The notes below the pieces were generated by a model. That model worked only from the letters and a program-made list of their open reading frames with translations. It searched no databases and was not told the origin of the DNA. A stretch of DNA of 33,509 nucleotides. Origin: Nymphaea colorata (Eukaryota; Streptophyta; Magnoliopsida; Nymphaeales; Nymphaeaceae). Positions within the stretch are counted from its first letter, which is position 1. Each line of letters begins with the position of its first letter. The stretch lies in contig NW_022205179.1 of NCBI RefSeq assembly GCF_008831285.2, forward strand, positions 1 to 33,509. The letters are read 5' to 3'. Below, in pieces: positions 1 through 10,037 of the stretch. Position numbers and translations under genes: made by a program.

Positions 1-83
1 CCCAACCCAACCCCAACCCCAACCCCAACCCCAACCCCAACCCCAACCCCAACCCCAACCCCAACCCCAACCCCCCCAACCCC
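1..83. repeat. Left telomere, C4A2 repeats
   Basis: Tandem CCCCAA units run from the first base to the junction near base 83. The second unit from the end has only three Cs, and a run of seven Cs lies at 71-77 next to the junction. Read outward this is G4T2, the repeat known from Tetrahymena and other oligohymenophorean ciliates. It marks the true left end of a macronuclear chromosome. Confidence 0.97.
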
Positions 84-280
84 GATCAATATAGATTGAA
101 GACTGCTTAATCAATAATTGCCATATATCTTCCATCAATATTCAGGATAAGATCTGGAATTAGGATGGTAAAGCAAGATTTTTTTATTAAATTTTAAGAA
201 CCCGATATAGTTTTGTTGCGCTTTGGGTATTTTGTAATTTGGAGCTGCTAATCAGACTATTGTGAGTGATTATATTTGAA
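84..280. other. Left subtelomere, no gene seen
   Basis: About 200 AT-rich bases lie between the telomere and the first start codon. I see no repeat array and no open frame worth calling. An in-frame TGA at 263-265 closes the frame of the first gene upstream of its ATG. The promoter of that gene must lie here. Confidence 0.6.
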
Positions 281-2152
281 ATGAATGACTATCCGCTGTC
301 CACCAAGTCCTCTAAGAAGAGTCGCCCCAAATTAAACCCTCTCCACTCTCGCTCCCCGCTACTCTAGCGCTCGGCCTGCCAGGCGCCACTCACACAACCG
401 CTTAAAAAGGAGGTGTACGGTCACATCCTCAAGGGATAGCACGTCTTCATCGAAATCTACTATCAGGGTCGAGTGGTGCAGACAGCCTACCCGCAGTACA
501 TCACCTTCATGGGTGGACAGCTCTGCAAACGTCTCTCTTCCAAGGTCTCCATCTTCCTCACCAACCTCACTCCCCGCGAAATGGCTCCTATTAGGTAGCG
601 TGTCGAAAAAATATGCCCTCAGTGTAGAGTAGTCAGCATCCTCTGGTTCGAACGATGCTACCAGATGAAGGAAAAAGCTCCCTTTGACGGTTATACTCTC
701 GACGGAGAGGTGGAGCTGTCGGACGAACGCTCAAAAGATTCAATAAAAGAGGAAGACTTGAGCGATTTCCTCAATAACATCGGAGAAGACGTTTAGAATG
801 AGTATAAGGAGTTTTTCAAAGTGGAGAAGAGGCGGTATTTTGAGAATTTACCTAAAAATCATAATAAACCAGCAGAAGAGGTGTTTCCGGTGAAAGAGTA
901 CGACTTGGGACCTAACCAGGAGAAGAAAGCAAGACAGAGGAATGAAAATTGCAAAAAGAGGAGAAAGAGTGTAAAACCAGGCCAGTCTGAAAAGAAGAAG
1001 ACTTCCAACTAAGGCAGGGAATTTAAGTCAACAGGCCCATAAACGCATAGGTAGACCGATGGAGATAATGAAGAGTAGTAGCAAAATGTGAAAATAGAGG
1101 AAGGCTAGTAGATAAAGAAGGAAACAGTGTCAGAGGATAAGGTGTAGGAAGGTAGGCCTTCCCACTTCTAGAACATAATGACGAAGTATTTGTGCATGTT
1201 CAACCAGTATGGAGACGACAAAGCTTCTTCCTCAGCCACAGTAAAGTCCAAACGCACTCCCATTGTCTCCCAAAATAGATAAAACTCTGAAGACAGAGAT
1301 ACTCATTCAAAGCCGATGCTCACACAGAAAGCCGTCACCGAAAAACCTTTGAGCTCAGTTTTGTCTAAAAAAACAGTCCTATCTGTCATCCCATAGGCTG
1401 AGGCCAAGAAGAAAACTGAAAGCCACCGCTTTACTTTTAGCAAAATTGGGACTAGATATAAGGACGTTCATCGATACGAAGAGCCTAATTCAATCGATAT
1501 TGTAGAGTTATAGAGTTCTCTATCAGCAATTAGCAAGGCTAGCTAGAATGTGCTGTTGGTGATGACAGCTTCTGGAGTGGCATAGGTGAAGGTGAAGGAA
1601 GTCAACAGCGAAGCCAATCACCACAGCGCAATAGCATTTCACCCCATCAAGTACGGGCTTTTTAATGCGATTGTTCAAAGAGTTTCCAGTCCTGCTGACA
1701 TCTACTTCCTCATTAATCCCAAAAAAGCAACCGAAAGGGCTCTTTTTCTAGCTTTGGGTTTGCATCAATCTTTAATAAAAGTAAAATTGGTCAACTACCG
1801 TCTCATATAGGAAGTAACTGCATATAATAAGCAAATCAAAAATGCTCAGTTGCGTTCTCCGATTAAGCTTTAACGCTCTAAGCTTAAATACATTAAGGAA
1901 ATACCCTACTAGATCAACTTTACTTCTGTAAAAGGCAAGAAAATTGCCTTTTTACAAAGCGAATTACCGAGCAGTGTGCTACAACGAGTGATTTAATTTT
2001 TGGGAGGATAGTATGTAGTGAAGGAGAACTATTTGCTGAACGATAAAATAGATTTAATTGTCACTGATCGCTGCTGGTTTAAGCGACAAGGAGAAGAATC
2101 CATCGAAGAATAAAGCTTCTGGCGAAGGGTTATTCGGCTGGAAGGAGAATGA
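281..2152 (+). CDS. Microcephalin (MCPH1)-like protein with three BRCT-type domains
   Basis: A single 623-residue frame, closed only by TGA at 2150-2152 and crossed by many in-frame TAA/TAG codons. The ATG at 281 is the first after an in-frame TGA at 263. Residues about 45-140 resemble the N-terminal BRCT of microcephalin: a LKG start, then YITFMGG, then a final VVSILWFERC, where MCPH1 has a similar VSVLWVEKC. A basic, low-complexity linker of about 280 residues follows. Residues about 420-517 (containing ADIYFLINPKKATERALFLA) and about 548-623 (KGKKIAFL, FLGG) look like a divergent tandem BRCT pair, again the MCPH1 layout. MCPH1 acts in DNA-damage signalling and chromosome condensation in animals; a role here is inferred. 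Other BRCT families such as DBF4 remain possible. No intron or frame break is seen. Confidence 0.6.
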
Positions 2153-2218
2153 GTGATTTTTCATTACTTTATTGATGTATTCTATGCATTATGATGGATA
2201 TGGATTAGTATCGATTCA

Positions 2219-3857
2219 TCAGGCGGTCGTTTGACCTTTTGCTCCCTTCTTGGCCTTTTTGGGTTTGGCTTATTTAACTGGTGACTGCTGAGCCGTGGAA
2301 TACTGTCTCTTCTGGTGATATTTAAGTAGTTCTTCCTTAGGCTCGAGCGAAGATATGGGGGTGATGTCGATGTCGATTGTGGTAATTGGCTCGTAGTACT
2401 CTTCAGGAACGTAGGCATCGAGGTCTGGGAATGGATGGACAGGTCGGTTGGTGGGCACCAGTACGTCAGGACGGGCTAGAAGGTATTGGAGGATGTTAGG
2501 CTCAGCGACCTTATTCAGAACTTCATTATGACGCTTTAATTCGTCTAGATTTCTGAGTTCGAGTTCCGTTTTTCCCTCTCTTTCTTCGGCGTCTCTCTCC
2601 CTTCCTTCCTATTCCTCCCTGGCCTTCTGATACTCCTTACGTTGCTGCTCCTCAGCTTGGTGCTTGGCGTTATCCACCACTTTTCCGTCCACGATCTTTC
2701 GCTTGCGCTGAAAACCGTCTTCATCGTCGATGATTGGATCGTCAGGCAGACTGGCTGCGTCCCTCTCTAGCTCCTTTTCGAAGTAGAGGTCGAACTTAGT
2801 AAGCGGACCCTCTGCTGTCTTGCCGCGTTCCATGAAGATCTACTGGGCAGCCTGCAAAGCGACGTCAGCTTCAAGGCCTGGATTTGTGGTCATCAGGTGG
2901 TTAGCGTATTCTTACAATGTGACAACTTAGTGAACTACATGGTGTAATAATTACGAGTGTCAAGTTGGGCAAAGTCTTAATTCATCTTTTCTATCTTTCT
3001 AGTGATGAGTTCGTACTAAAGTTTTTTGTCAAGCTGGAACTGGGTGATGTTTTCGCCTTCATGCACAGCCTGCCCATTACGCTTGCGGAACGGTTGCCTT
3101 TCGCGTTCTACTTCGCGTATCTTATCGACCAGCTTATTTATCTCCTGCATGGCCTTGATTTTATGGAGGACAGTAGTATCCTTGAAGGTCCTATCCAGAA
3201 GCGCCAACTCTGCCTTGGCCTTGGCTAGCTCACCCTCTAGGCGCGCCAGTTCCTCAGTGTCATCGTAGACCACATGTCCAGCCAGTTCATTGATACGGTT
3301 GAGCTTGTGGAACTCGTTATGTAAGAGCAGCTCTCTGAGTATCTGATTTTCGCGTTCAGCAGCGTGTATCTTTTCACGCAGTTTTGTCTTGTACTTGTGC
3401 AGATTGCTGTACTGCTCGCCCTTGTACATGGACTCTCTACGGTAGTAGTTGACTGGCTGCAACTTCTACCTCTCCCGCCGCTTGCGCTTACGCTCCTCCT
3501 TCATGCGCTCCTTATCTGTCCACTCCGACTCTGGCTTACGCAGGGCAGCCAGCTCCTCTTCGCTACGTTGTTGATACCAAGGTCTTGGAAGAATGCTCCA
3601 GAGGGAAAGGAACTTCTGCACCTTCTCGGTAGGCACAGCGCCGCAGGATATCCAATACTTTACGCGGGGAATGTTGAAGACAATTTGCCTTTGGAGGGCG
3701 ACTCCCTGCCTGGGTGACCAATAGCCAACGTGCTCGACGAAGCGTCCCTTGAGGTTCTTGCGGTTAGCGGCTACTACTATCCACCTCTGTTATAAAGGAT
3801 GTACCAGTAGGGGTGGTTTGCACAGCCGTGGTTCTGCAATCGGATCGCAGCCTTCAT
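2219..3857 (-). CDS. Mitochondrial small-subunit ribosomal protein bS16m with long C-terminal extension
   Basis: Reading down from ATG 3857 and removing two 20-nt introns (3785-3804, 2935-2954) gives an unbroken 532-residue protein ending at TGA 2221-2219. Residues 1-60 match bS16: a RLQNHG start, then HPYWWIVVAANRKN, then KGRFVEHVGYWSP, in the order of the bacterial RLxRxG...VVVADSRN...GRFIERVGF pattern. bS16 is normally 80-140 residues. The remaining 400-plus residues are highly charged and predicted helical (KTKLREKIHAAERENQ, LEGELAKAKAELALLDR), ending in a lysine-rich tail. Ciliate mitoribosomal proteins are known to carry large extensions, so this is probably one protein that adds a helical domain to the mitochondrial small subunit. 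The gene converges on its left neighbour with 66 bases between the stops. Confidence 0.8.
2935..2954 (-). other. 20-nt intron in bS16m
   Basis: GTAATT...GTAG on the minus strand. Removal joins two long open frames as ...LDTLH-VVTL-EYANHL and avoids a TGA reached about 45 bases downstream. Confidence 0.82.
3785..3804 (-). other. 20-nt intron in bS16m
   Basis: GTACAT at the start and AGAG at the end on the minus strand. Removal restores the conserved bS16 run HPYWWIVVAANRK; read through, the frame breaks inside that conserved stretch. Confidence 0.88.
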
Positions 3858-4146
3858 TTCGATCACAAATACAATTAATGCAAGCACAAAACTCCTCACC
3901 ACCACCATAGGCTTACAGTCAGCATATTGAGAGAGGAATTATGGAGAAAGTGCTAAAAAAAAGATAATAAGCTCAAGTATTTGATGAACTATGGGAGAGG
4001 ACAACGTAAATCATTGGAATTTAAACAATTAAGTCATCTTTTTAAACCTTATCCAATTATACATGTTTGGCGATATCTTTGCTGCTTTCTTTTAAATGCA
4101 GGTGGTTTTATCTTTTGTGATGATATAATATTAGTTTATAAGAGTC
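3858..4146. promoter_or_regulatory. Shared upstream region of two divergent genes
   Basis: 289 AT-rich bases separate the bS16m start (minus) from the KH-protein start (plus). Both promoters must lie here. I see no coding frame I believe. Confidence 0.45.
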
Positions 4147-5674
4147 ATGGGCAAGAAGGACAGATCAAAATCTCGGTCCCGCGACCGTTCTCGTGAGAAA
4201 AAGAAAGATCGCAAGCGTTCTCACGATCGTCACCGCAGCCGCAGTAAGTAGCATCGAGAAGAGGTACCATTCCCATCCATTGTTCTTAGAAAAAGAAAAG
4301 CAAATTTTCTTAAAGGCCAAGCGATAGGCCCGAAGACGCCACCATGGACAAGGCCGGAGAGCTCAAATCTAAACTCCACCAGAGCTTATACGGCTCCAAA
4401 GACGAAGTCAAGAACCTCTCCCTCATGAAGAAACTCAACCCCGCCAACAAAAACCTGGCCATTGGAATGACCCTAGTCGAAGGAACTACCAATTTCCCCA
4501 TGGGCCTCAACACTGGAGTGTTCTCCATGATGAACGATGCCAGCAAAATCAAGCGCAAAATCGTCCTCCCCAAGGACAGTAACTTCAACTATACAGGTCT
4601 CCTGATTGGTCCCAAGGGTAACAACCAGAAACAGCTTGAGGAAAAAACTGGCTGTAAGATACTTGTCCGAGGCAAGGGTAGTCAGAACCAGACTGGAGAC
4701 TATGAAGATGAGGAGGATCTCCACGTCTTGGTGCTAGGTGATGGTGAAGCTCAGGTTGCCAAAGCCTGTGCCGAAATCGAGCGTATTATCTTCTCCGATG
4801 ATGATGCCCTGAACCGGATAAAGCAGGACCAGATGGGCACCTATCAGCAGGGAATAGGCGAGACTGAAGGTGATTTTAACCTTTCTCTCACCACTCCCTA
4901 TGGTCCTCCTTCTGAAAATGCGTACATTTTATAAGTTCCCAACGAGTGCGTGGGACTCGTGATTGGAAAAGAAGGAGACACCATTAAAAACATTGCGAAA
5001 AAGTCAGGCGCCATGAAGGTGCAGGTGGCTACCTCCAGCGCTCCTGGAGCAAAGACACGTAACATCTTCGTTGAGGGCGATCCTGAGTCAGTGGAGCGGG
5101 TAAGGAAGGAGCTAAATTTCATCGTGGAAACACAGAGAAAGATGAATAGTGGTGCCATCAACGGCTCCCATAAGATCGAGCTCGAGATACCAGTTAGACT
5201 CATCGGACTCATTATCGGCAAGGGAGGAGAAACTATAAAGGGCATCAACGCCAAAACTGGCGCCTTCGTCTGCCTCAGCAAAGACGAGTACTCTAAACGT
5301 AACCGTAAGATAGTGACCATAACTGGCACGGAGGACCTTTGCCTGATTGCCAAGTACGAGGTGGAGAAGATCATCCAGAAGGGACTGGCTAACCTTCAGA
5401 ATCCGGAGGACTCACCCAGGACTAGGCCGAAATGATAAAGCCGTTGACTCCCATCGCCATCCAGCTCTCCAACCTCAATATTCCCATCCCCACCCACATT
5501 CAGACTATCCAGGAGGATCCCACCACCCAATACGTTCTCAATTCCACTCTGCGCGACCACGTTCCGGCCTCTCAGATCTACAACACTTTCTTGAGCACTA
5601 ACTCGGCTATTGAGGAAACAATAATCGAGGAGAAGCCACTGAAAAAGTTCGTAAAGAAGAGCTATGTCCCATGA
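4147..5674 (+). CDS. Three-KH-domain RNA-binding protein (first KH of SF1/BBP type)
   Basis: The ATG at 4147 opens an arginine/serine-rich, SR-like start (KKDRSKSRSRDRSR). After a 26-nt intron the frame runs to TGA 5433-5435, giving 420 residues. KH1 (from about nt 4575) has GLLIGPKGN, then KILVRGKGS and DEEDLHVLV, the extended KH of splicing factor 1/branchpoint-binding protein. KH2 (from about 4936) has GLVIGKEGDTIK and KH3 (from about 5190) has GLIIGKGGETIK, both ordinary type-I KH. The protein probably binds pre-mRNA, perhaps at branch points. Just after KH3 the frame meets TGA, but the next frame continues as coding-like sequence (IKPLTPIAIQLSNLNIP) to TGA 5672-5674. One missing base near 5408, with no GT available for an intron, would add about 79 residues. 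I give the longer span; the C-terminus is uncertain. Confidence 0.75.
4264..4289 (+). other. 26-nt intron in the KH-protein gene
   Basis: GTACC...TTAG. It separates the SR-like first exon (phase 0) from the exon carrying the KH domains. Removal gives one continuous basic segment, ...HREE-KKKSKF. Confidence 0.75.
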
Positions 5675-6169
5675 TCCAAGACCACACATAAATTACATTA
5701 GCATTAGCTTTGTGAATGAAATTAACATGGATCGGATGGTTCATCCGTAGAAAATTTAGATAGTTACCAAGAGATTAAATAAAAACAATCCCGAAATCAT
5801 TGTGAAAAGGACATAAGTGAGATTGAAATCAAAATGCACAAGATTGGCATGTTTGTGCTTATATTTTCGTCTTTCAATCATCCATCAGATATCGGCTATA
5901 TCAACATTTCACCGATCCACTTCTTTGCCAATCCATCCTCTATCCTTCCGCTTCTTACAGTTGTCTGCACCTTTCCACCCATCTCCCCTCGCCCCCCTTT
6001 GCTCTGCTCGATAATATCCTCGCGCTGAATTAAAGTATCAAAGTAACAGCAAAACTACATCTAATAAATCCTACGGCTCATATCCGGCACCCAGCCAACT
6101 CTTACTGTCCAGTAGAGAAGAAGTATAATATTTTATTGCCATTTATAATTTTTCCCCATTCCTTCGCAG
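5675..6169. other. 495-base gap, no gene seen
   Basis: AT-rich with pyrimidine-rich patches (about 5930-6010). Two overlapping 64-residue frames occur, but neither looks like protein and neither has a partner exon I can find. The 3' end of the KH gene and the promoter of the next gene must lie here. The sequence just before ATG 6170 is pyrimidine-rich and ends in CAG, so an upstream non-coding or short coding exon is possible. Confidence 0.4.
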
Positions 6170-7548
6170 ATGTACAAGAACGTCCCCCTCACTCCCGAAC
6201 AAATACTCGAACTTAGAGCAGAAGTCAACAAAGTTCTCGAAAGCAACATGGAGACCTTCGCTGCCAAAGCCTCCAGACTGCCGCAGCTGCATGAGCGTGA
6301 CTTCGATGGTATGACTTCACCGATGAAGCGTTGTATGCCTTTAGCCAGGCTTAGCACATCCGCACACAGAAGACCCTTCAAAGTCTTGCTGATTTCGCAT
6401 GTAGGTTTATAGCGATCCAGTCACCGTCCTAAGCAACGCAGATCTGATCTGGTAGGAAGTGCATCATCGTGAAGGAAAGCTATTATAGGTGCGATAGTCT
6501 CTGGCCTCTGCGACTAACTTCGTGGAGGAGTTACGTGTACCATTGTTAGGAGTTAGGCGGAGAATGAGGAGATGCGGTCGCGATTGGAGGAGGCCGAGAC
6601 TTATATATAATGGGTAGAGGAGGAGAAAGAGTACCTGGATGCCATCTACTACGATCGAAGCCAGTGCACTGCAGCCACCTCCCACCGCCAAATCAATCGG
6701 TGCGTCTCAGAACGAAATCTACACTGGCATGATGATTCCAAAAAGAAGAGTCCCAACTATGAGAAGCTCAAGGGCTACATAGAGGGCCTCAAGGAAGAAA
6801 GGGCAGACATAGAACGCGAACTTATTCTCCTCGCACAGAAGTACGAGACGAAGTGCGAAGAGGCTCGGAAAGCCAATGCGCTTGTCGAGCATCTGGTTGA
6901 GCGGCTTAACCGTAAAACAGAACGGAGGGACTTTCTGGATGCTCTCAGCAGCAGCCAGGCGAGGGAAATAAGGAATGACATGGCAGACGACCTCCTCCGC
7001 ATGCTTGAAAGAACATAAATGCAGGAGAGCACAGCATCAGTAAGGCAAAGTAGGTCACTTTTTTAAGAAGAGGGATTGCTTGGAAGAAGGCTACCATCTT
7101 TTGACTCCTTCCCTCTTCTACCAGACCTACGCACGCCTCATCAGGACACTTCGTTGGCTAGGTATACTAAAGATGTGGGGGTGGGGACAGAAAGTTTTGG
7201 GAGGAAGGCTGCGGCCTGCCAAACGCACGAAGAAGAGGGGAGAGGGGATTTGAGAATTTCAATCAGTGTGGGTGGAGAAGGACGTGTGCCTCAGCAAGAT
7301 AAAATAGTCAAGATAATCTCGGAGCTGCATATCTAGCGTGAAATCGAGTCTCGTCTCAAAGGCGAGAAGAGTGAAGAAAGCGAAGGAAAAACCGCAGCCA
7401 GTGGAAAAAAGGCGGACTCAACAACACACTGCTCTCCACATATGAGTATTATCGTAACAGGCTTGTTGCCAGTAGGATCAAAAAATACCGCTTTAGTAAG
7501 CCTGATCCTGCTCCTTCTCGTTTGCATACGCAGCCCCACCCCAACTGA
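6170..7548 (+). CDS. Unrecognised coiled-coil protein with three 20-nt introns
   Basis: From ATG 6170, removing introns 6309-6328, 6401-6420 and 6537-6556 gives a long frame rich in heptad-like helix: VEELRAENEEMRSRLEEAE, EGLKEERADIERELILL, LVEHLVERLNRK. A less ordered middle (about 7020-7330) follows. The C-terminal part is in another frame (NNTLLSTYEYYRNRLVASR) and ends at TGA 7546-7548. The switch near 7400 equals one missing base, plausibly in the A6 run at about 7406, or a 29-nt intron GTCTCG...GAAG at about 7346-7374. Total length is about 440 residues. The N-terminal 100 residues are helical without an obvious family. A cytoskeletal or basal-body role would be typical of such proteins, but that is a guess. 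Confidence 0.65.
6309..6328 (+). other. 20-nt intron
   Basis: GTATGA...GAAG. Removal gives RDFD-ALYAFS and keeps the frame open; unspliced, a TGA follows about 120 bases later. Confidence 0.85.
6401..6420 (+). other. 20-nt intron
   Basis: GTAGGT...CCAG. Removal gives ADFA-FTVLSNADLIW; without it the frame meets TGA near 6450. Confidence 0.85.
6537..6556 (+). other. 20-nt intron
   Basis: GTACCA...TTAG. Removal joins VEELR to AENEEMRSRL in one heptad pattern. Confidence 0.85.
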
Positions 7549-7587
7549 TATTTATTTATTTAACTTTTTTGAGACTATAATTTTGCT

Positions 7588-7600
7588 AATAAACTTTATT
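7588..7600 (+). promoter_or_regulatory. AATAAA-n-TTTATT box before a start codon
   Basis: AATAAACTTTATT, 4 bases before ATG 7605. The same near-palindrome precedes ATG 13848 and ATG 18477. It is a candidate core-promoter or start-site element. Confidence 0.4.
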
Positions 7601-7604
7601 TCAC

Positions 7605-8820
7605 ATGAGAAAAGCAGACAAAGCAGAGGGAGCTGTGAGTGGTCGTGCGATCCATCGCAAGGAGCTCAGCACATCGGTCAATAACATTCGCGAGTCGGGC
7701 TACAAGATCATCCGTAGCAGCAGTAACCGCACTGGCCACTCCCTATAGGCCAAAAAACCCATCGTCGTCCTTAATAAAAATTAATCAGCTTCCAAGATAC
7801 GCTTCAAGACCAGCGCTAAGGATTTCCCTCAAACCCCCTTGAACGCCCCCAAAATAGAGACTGAAAAAATGTACAGGACGGCTTAAACTAATGCCAACAG
7901 GGACTGCCTAAACCAAACATATTGCGAAATTAAGCAGTAGGATAGCTTTGTAAAGGAAAATAAACGAAGCCCGTCTGGGGTATGCTCCGAACTAGACTGC
8001 ATGCAGGCGATCTGGTAAAACTTGAAAATCTTGAAGGGGAGGGGCATATTCCTGACAGAAGTTCAATAATTGGAGTGCATTTTGTAGAGAATGGTGATGA
8101 AACTGGCTCAGGAATAAAATTGTCTTAGTAATAAAAATTCTCCGAACAAGTAAAGGGTCTATTGAAGGCCACCAATTAATCCGATAATACGTTAGCGCAC
8201 GAGTGGAAAATCTGTTCGATAGCGCCATAGAGGAGAAGAAAATTAATTATATCATTGAAAGCAGTGGACCAGCACCCAGCATAGGCAAGGAATCAGTTCG
8301 GTCTAGCTACGACAGCCTCAAGATATAGAATGAAGAATCTCACAAATTAGAGTTCCTTGACCTTTATCGTCAGTAGAAAGAGGGGGAAAAACTAAGAGAT
8401 ATCACCAATAGTTGCCGCCTTAACAGTCAGGAATCCAACTCCAGCTCTTTACCATCGCGCGAAAAAGACTCAACTTTCAGGCGGGAGGAAAAACCTCAAT
8501 GGGAAGATCGAGTTTACTTGCGCAGCATAGTGAAGCGGTCCAAGCGCGACCACAAAAGATAAAACTCAGGCTCAGTCAGTCAGTAGGAATGCTGCAAAAA
8601 TAGGCCTCCAGCTGCAACATCAATATCCGCTGAGCAGGGTGTGACTAATTTAAACATCTCCTACGAGTGTCGTTTATTTGAATGTGAGTCCAAAAAGTAG
8701 GCTCCTTCTTCTTCAGGGTCGAGCTAATCCAAGCGTGAGGTGCTGAACCAAATAATTTCGATGCTCAACCACAAGTACCAGCGCAACTTGAGGTGCGAGA
8801 CTGGCAAGGTCTTCATCTGA
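7605..8820 (+). CDS. Unrecognised 390-residue protein, two short introns
   Basis: From ATG 7605 to TGA 8818-8820. Removing a 20-nt (7950-7969) and a 23-nt (8128-8150) intron leaves 391 codons exactly, with no other break. The N-terminus is basic (IHRKELSTSVNNIRESGYK). The middle holds a predicted helix (VENLFDSAIEEKKINYIIES) and the C-terminus is Ser/Lys-rich. I recognise no domain. The ATG follows an AT-rich palindrome-like box (7588-7600) also found before other starts on this chromosome. It lies 56 bases after the preceding gene on the same strand, too close for a large promoter. Confidence 0.65.
7950..7969 (+). other. 20-nt intron
   Basis: GTAAAG...CGAAG. Removal moves the frame into LVKLENLEGEGHIPDR, which is clearly coding. 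Confidence 0.75.
8128..8150 (+). other. 23-nt intron
   Basis: GTAATA...ACAAG. Removal joins ...GIKLSY to KGSIEGHQLIR and makes the whole gene a multiple of three. Confidence 0.6.
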
Positions 8821-8924
8821 TCATCTTGTTCTTTCTTCAATCCTCATACCCATTTGATATTGTCTCATATGTTATGGCGAGCTATATATGGATAAATGAA
8901 TGAGTATATCATAATTTAACGATA

Positions 8925-9986
8925 ATGTTAGAAAAAAAAGCGAAGGAACTTAACTAGGGGGAGAAGAAGATTGAAAAATATGTGTTTTCGCTGAGCAACA
9001 TGCTGGGAAAGGGCTCCTATGCGTCTGTCTACCTGGGACGGGTGCTCCAGGATGATGCACCCGCTGCTGTCAAAGTCATCGAAAAGAGAATCTTCGCCAA
9101 CCAGTATAATCTCAAAAACATCCACTGTGAAATAGAAATAATGAAGAAGCTGGAGCATGACAACATCGTCCGTCTGCTTGATGTTTATCAAACCAGCAAC
9201 AATATGTACATCGTTACTGAGCTATGCTAATAGGGGGACCTTCGAAATTACCTCAAAAAGCGAAAGAAGCTGCCATAAGCAGAGGCGCTAGCCTTTCTGA
9301 GGGACATTATGCGTGGTTTTGAGTACATGAACAAGCGGGACATCATGCATCGCGACCTCAAGCCTGCCAACATCCTCGTCAGCAAAGGCAAGCTCAAGAT
9401 AAGCGATTTCGGCTTTGCCCGTAACTTGGACAACGGCGATAGCACCATCTTGAAGTCAGTGGTGGGCACTCCGCTCTACATGTCTCCGCAAATCCTCAAT
9501 CACCAGAGCTACACTAACAAGTCCGACCTCTGGTCAGTTGGCCTCATTTACTACGAGATGCTGCACGGTTTCACACCCTGGCCTGCCACCAGTGAGCTGC
9601 AGCTTATTTCCGCCATTAACGCTAAGCCAGTTGTTTGTGACCCTGCCCTTTCTGATCGCAGCAAAGATTTCATTCGTCGCTGCCTGAGGAAGCGCGAAGA
9701 TGACCGCATGAGTTGGGAGGAGGCATTCGTTCACCCTCTCCTCACTGAGGGGATAGGAGCCATGCCATCTTTCCGCGGCAAGTAGGAAAAAGAAAACAGG
9801 ACTCCTCGGCAGATGCTCATGGATTTCAGGGAAAAGGAAAAGCTAAGGTCCAAATCGCGCTCTATTTCCGCAAAAAAGATGAGCACGGTCACTACTCTGA
9901 GCAACATAAGCCGCACCCCAAAATCCAGAGGCATTTTGAAGAATCTGGACATAACTCCCGAGCGTAAGTCCCCCTGGAAGAATTGA
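8925..9986 (+). CDS. Ser/Thr protein kinase, ULK/ATG1-like
   Basis: An intact, intronless 353-residue frame from ATG 8925 to TGA 9984-9986. The kinase domain starts near residue 18 and has LGKGSYASVYLG (glycine loop), AVKVIEK (VAIK lysine), TELC--GDL at the hinge, HRDLKPANIL (from nt 9348), DFGFARNL (DFG at 9405-9413), VVGTPLYMSPQIL (APE replaced by PQI) and DLWSVGLIYYEML. The GDL hinge and GTPLYMSP loop are typical of ULK/ATG1 kinases, which start autophagy in other eukaryotes. The tail after about residue 285 is only 60-70 residues, Lys/Ser-rich and without a known domain. Ciliates have many ULK-like kinases, some ciliary, so the pathway is not certain. In-frame TAA/TAG codons at the hinge and after LP (9276-9278) are informative for the genetic code. 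Confidence 0.88.
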
Positions 9987-10037
9987 TAATTGCTTTCATT
10001 TTCTTAATTACGTTGTGAAGGTTATACATTTTATTGA

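Noticed and set aside
84-280. Possible shared subtelomeric motif with the right end (TCAATATTC occurs near both telomeres)
   Set aside because: The match is about nine bases, AT-rich, and in the same rather than inverted orientation. Chance is enough.
3364-3717. A 117-codon hydrophobic frame on the plus strand
   Set aside because: It is antisense to the charged helical part of bS16m. Leu/Val-rich shadows are expected opposite Lys/Glu/Gln-rich helix.
4310-4588. Minus-strand open frames opposite the KH domains
   Set aside because: The opposite strand has three KH domains with GxxG loops; these are shadows.
5720-5750. Short hairpin (GGATG...CATCC) in the large left gap, considered as a tRNA or ncRNA fragment
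   Set aside because: No acceptor, anticodon or T-arm signatures around it. Too short to call.
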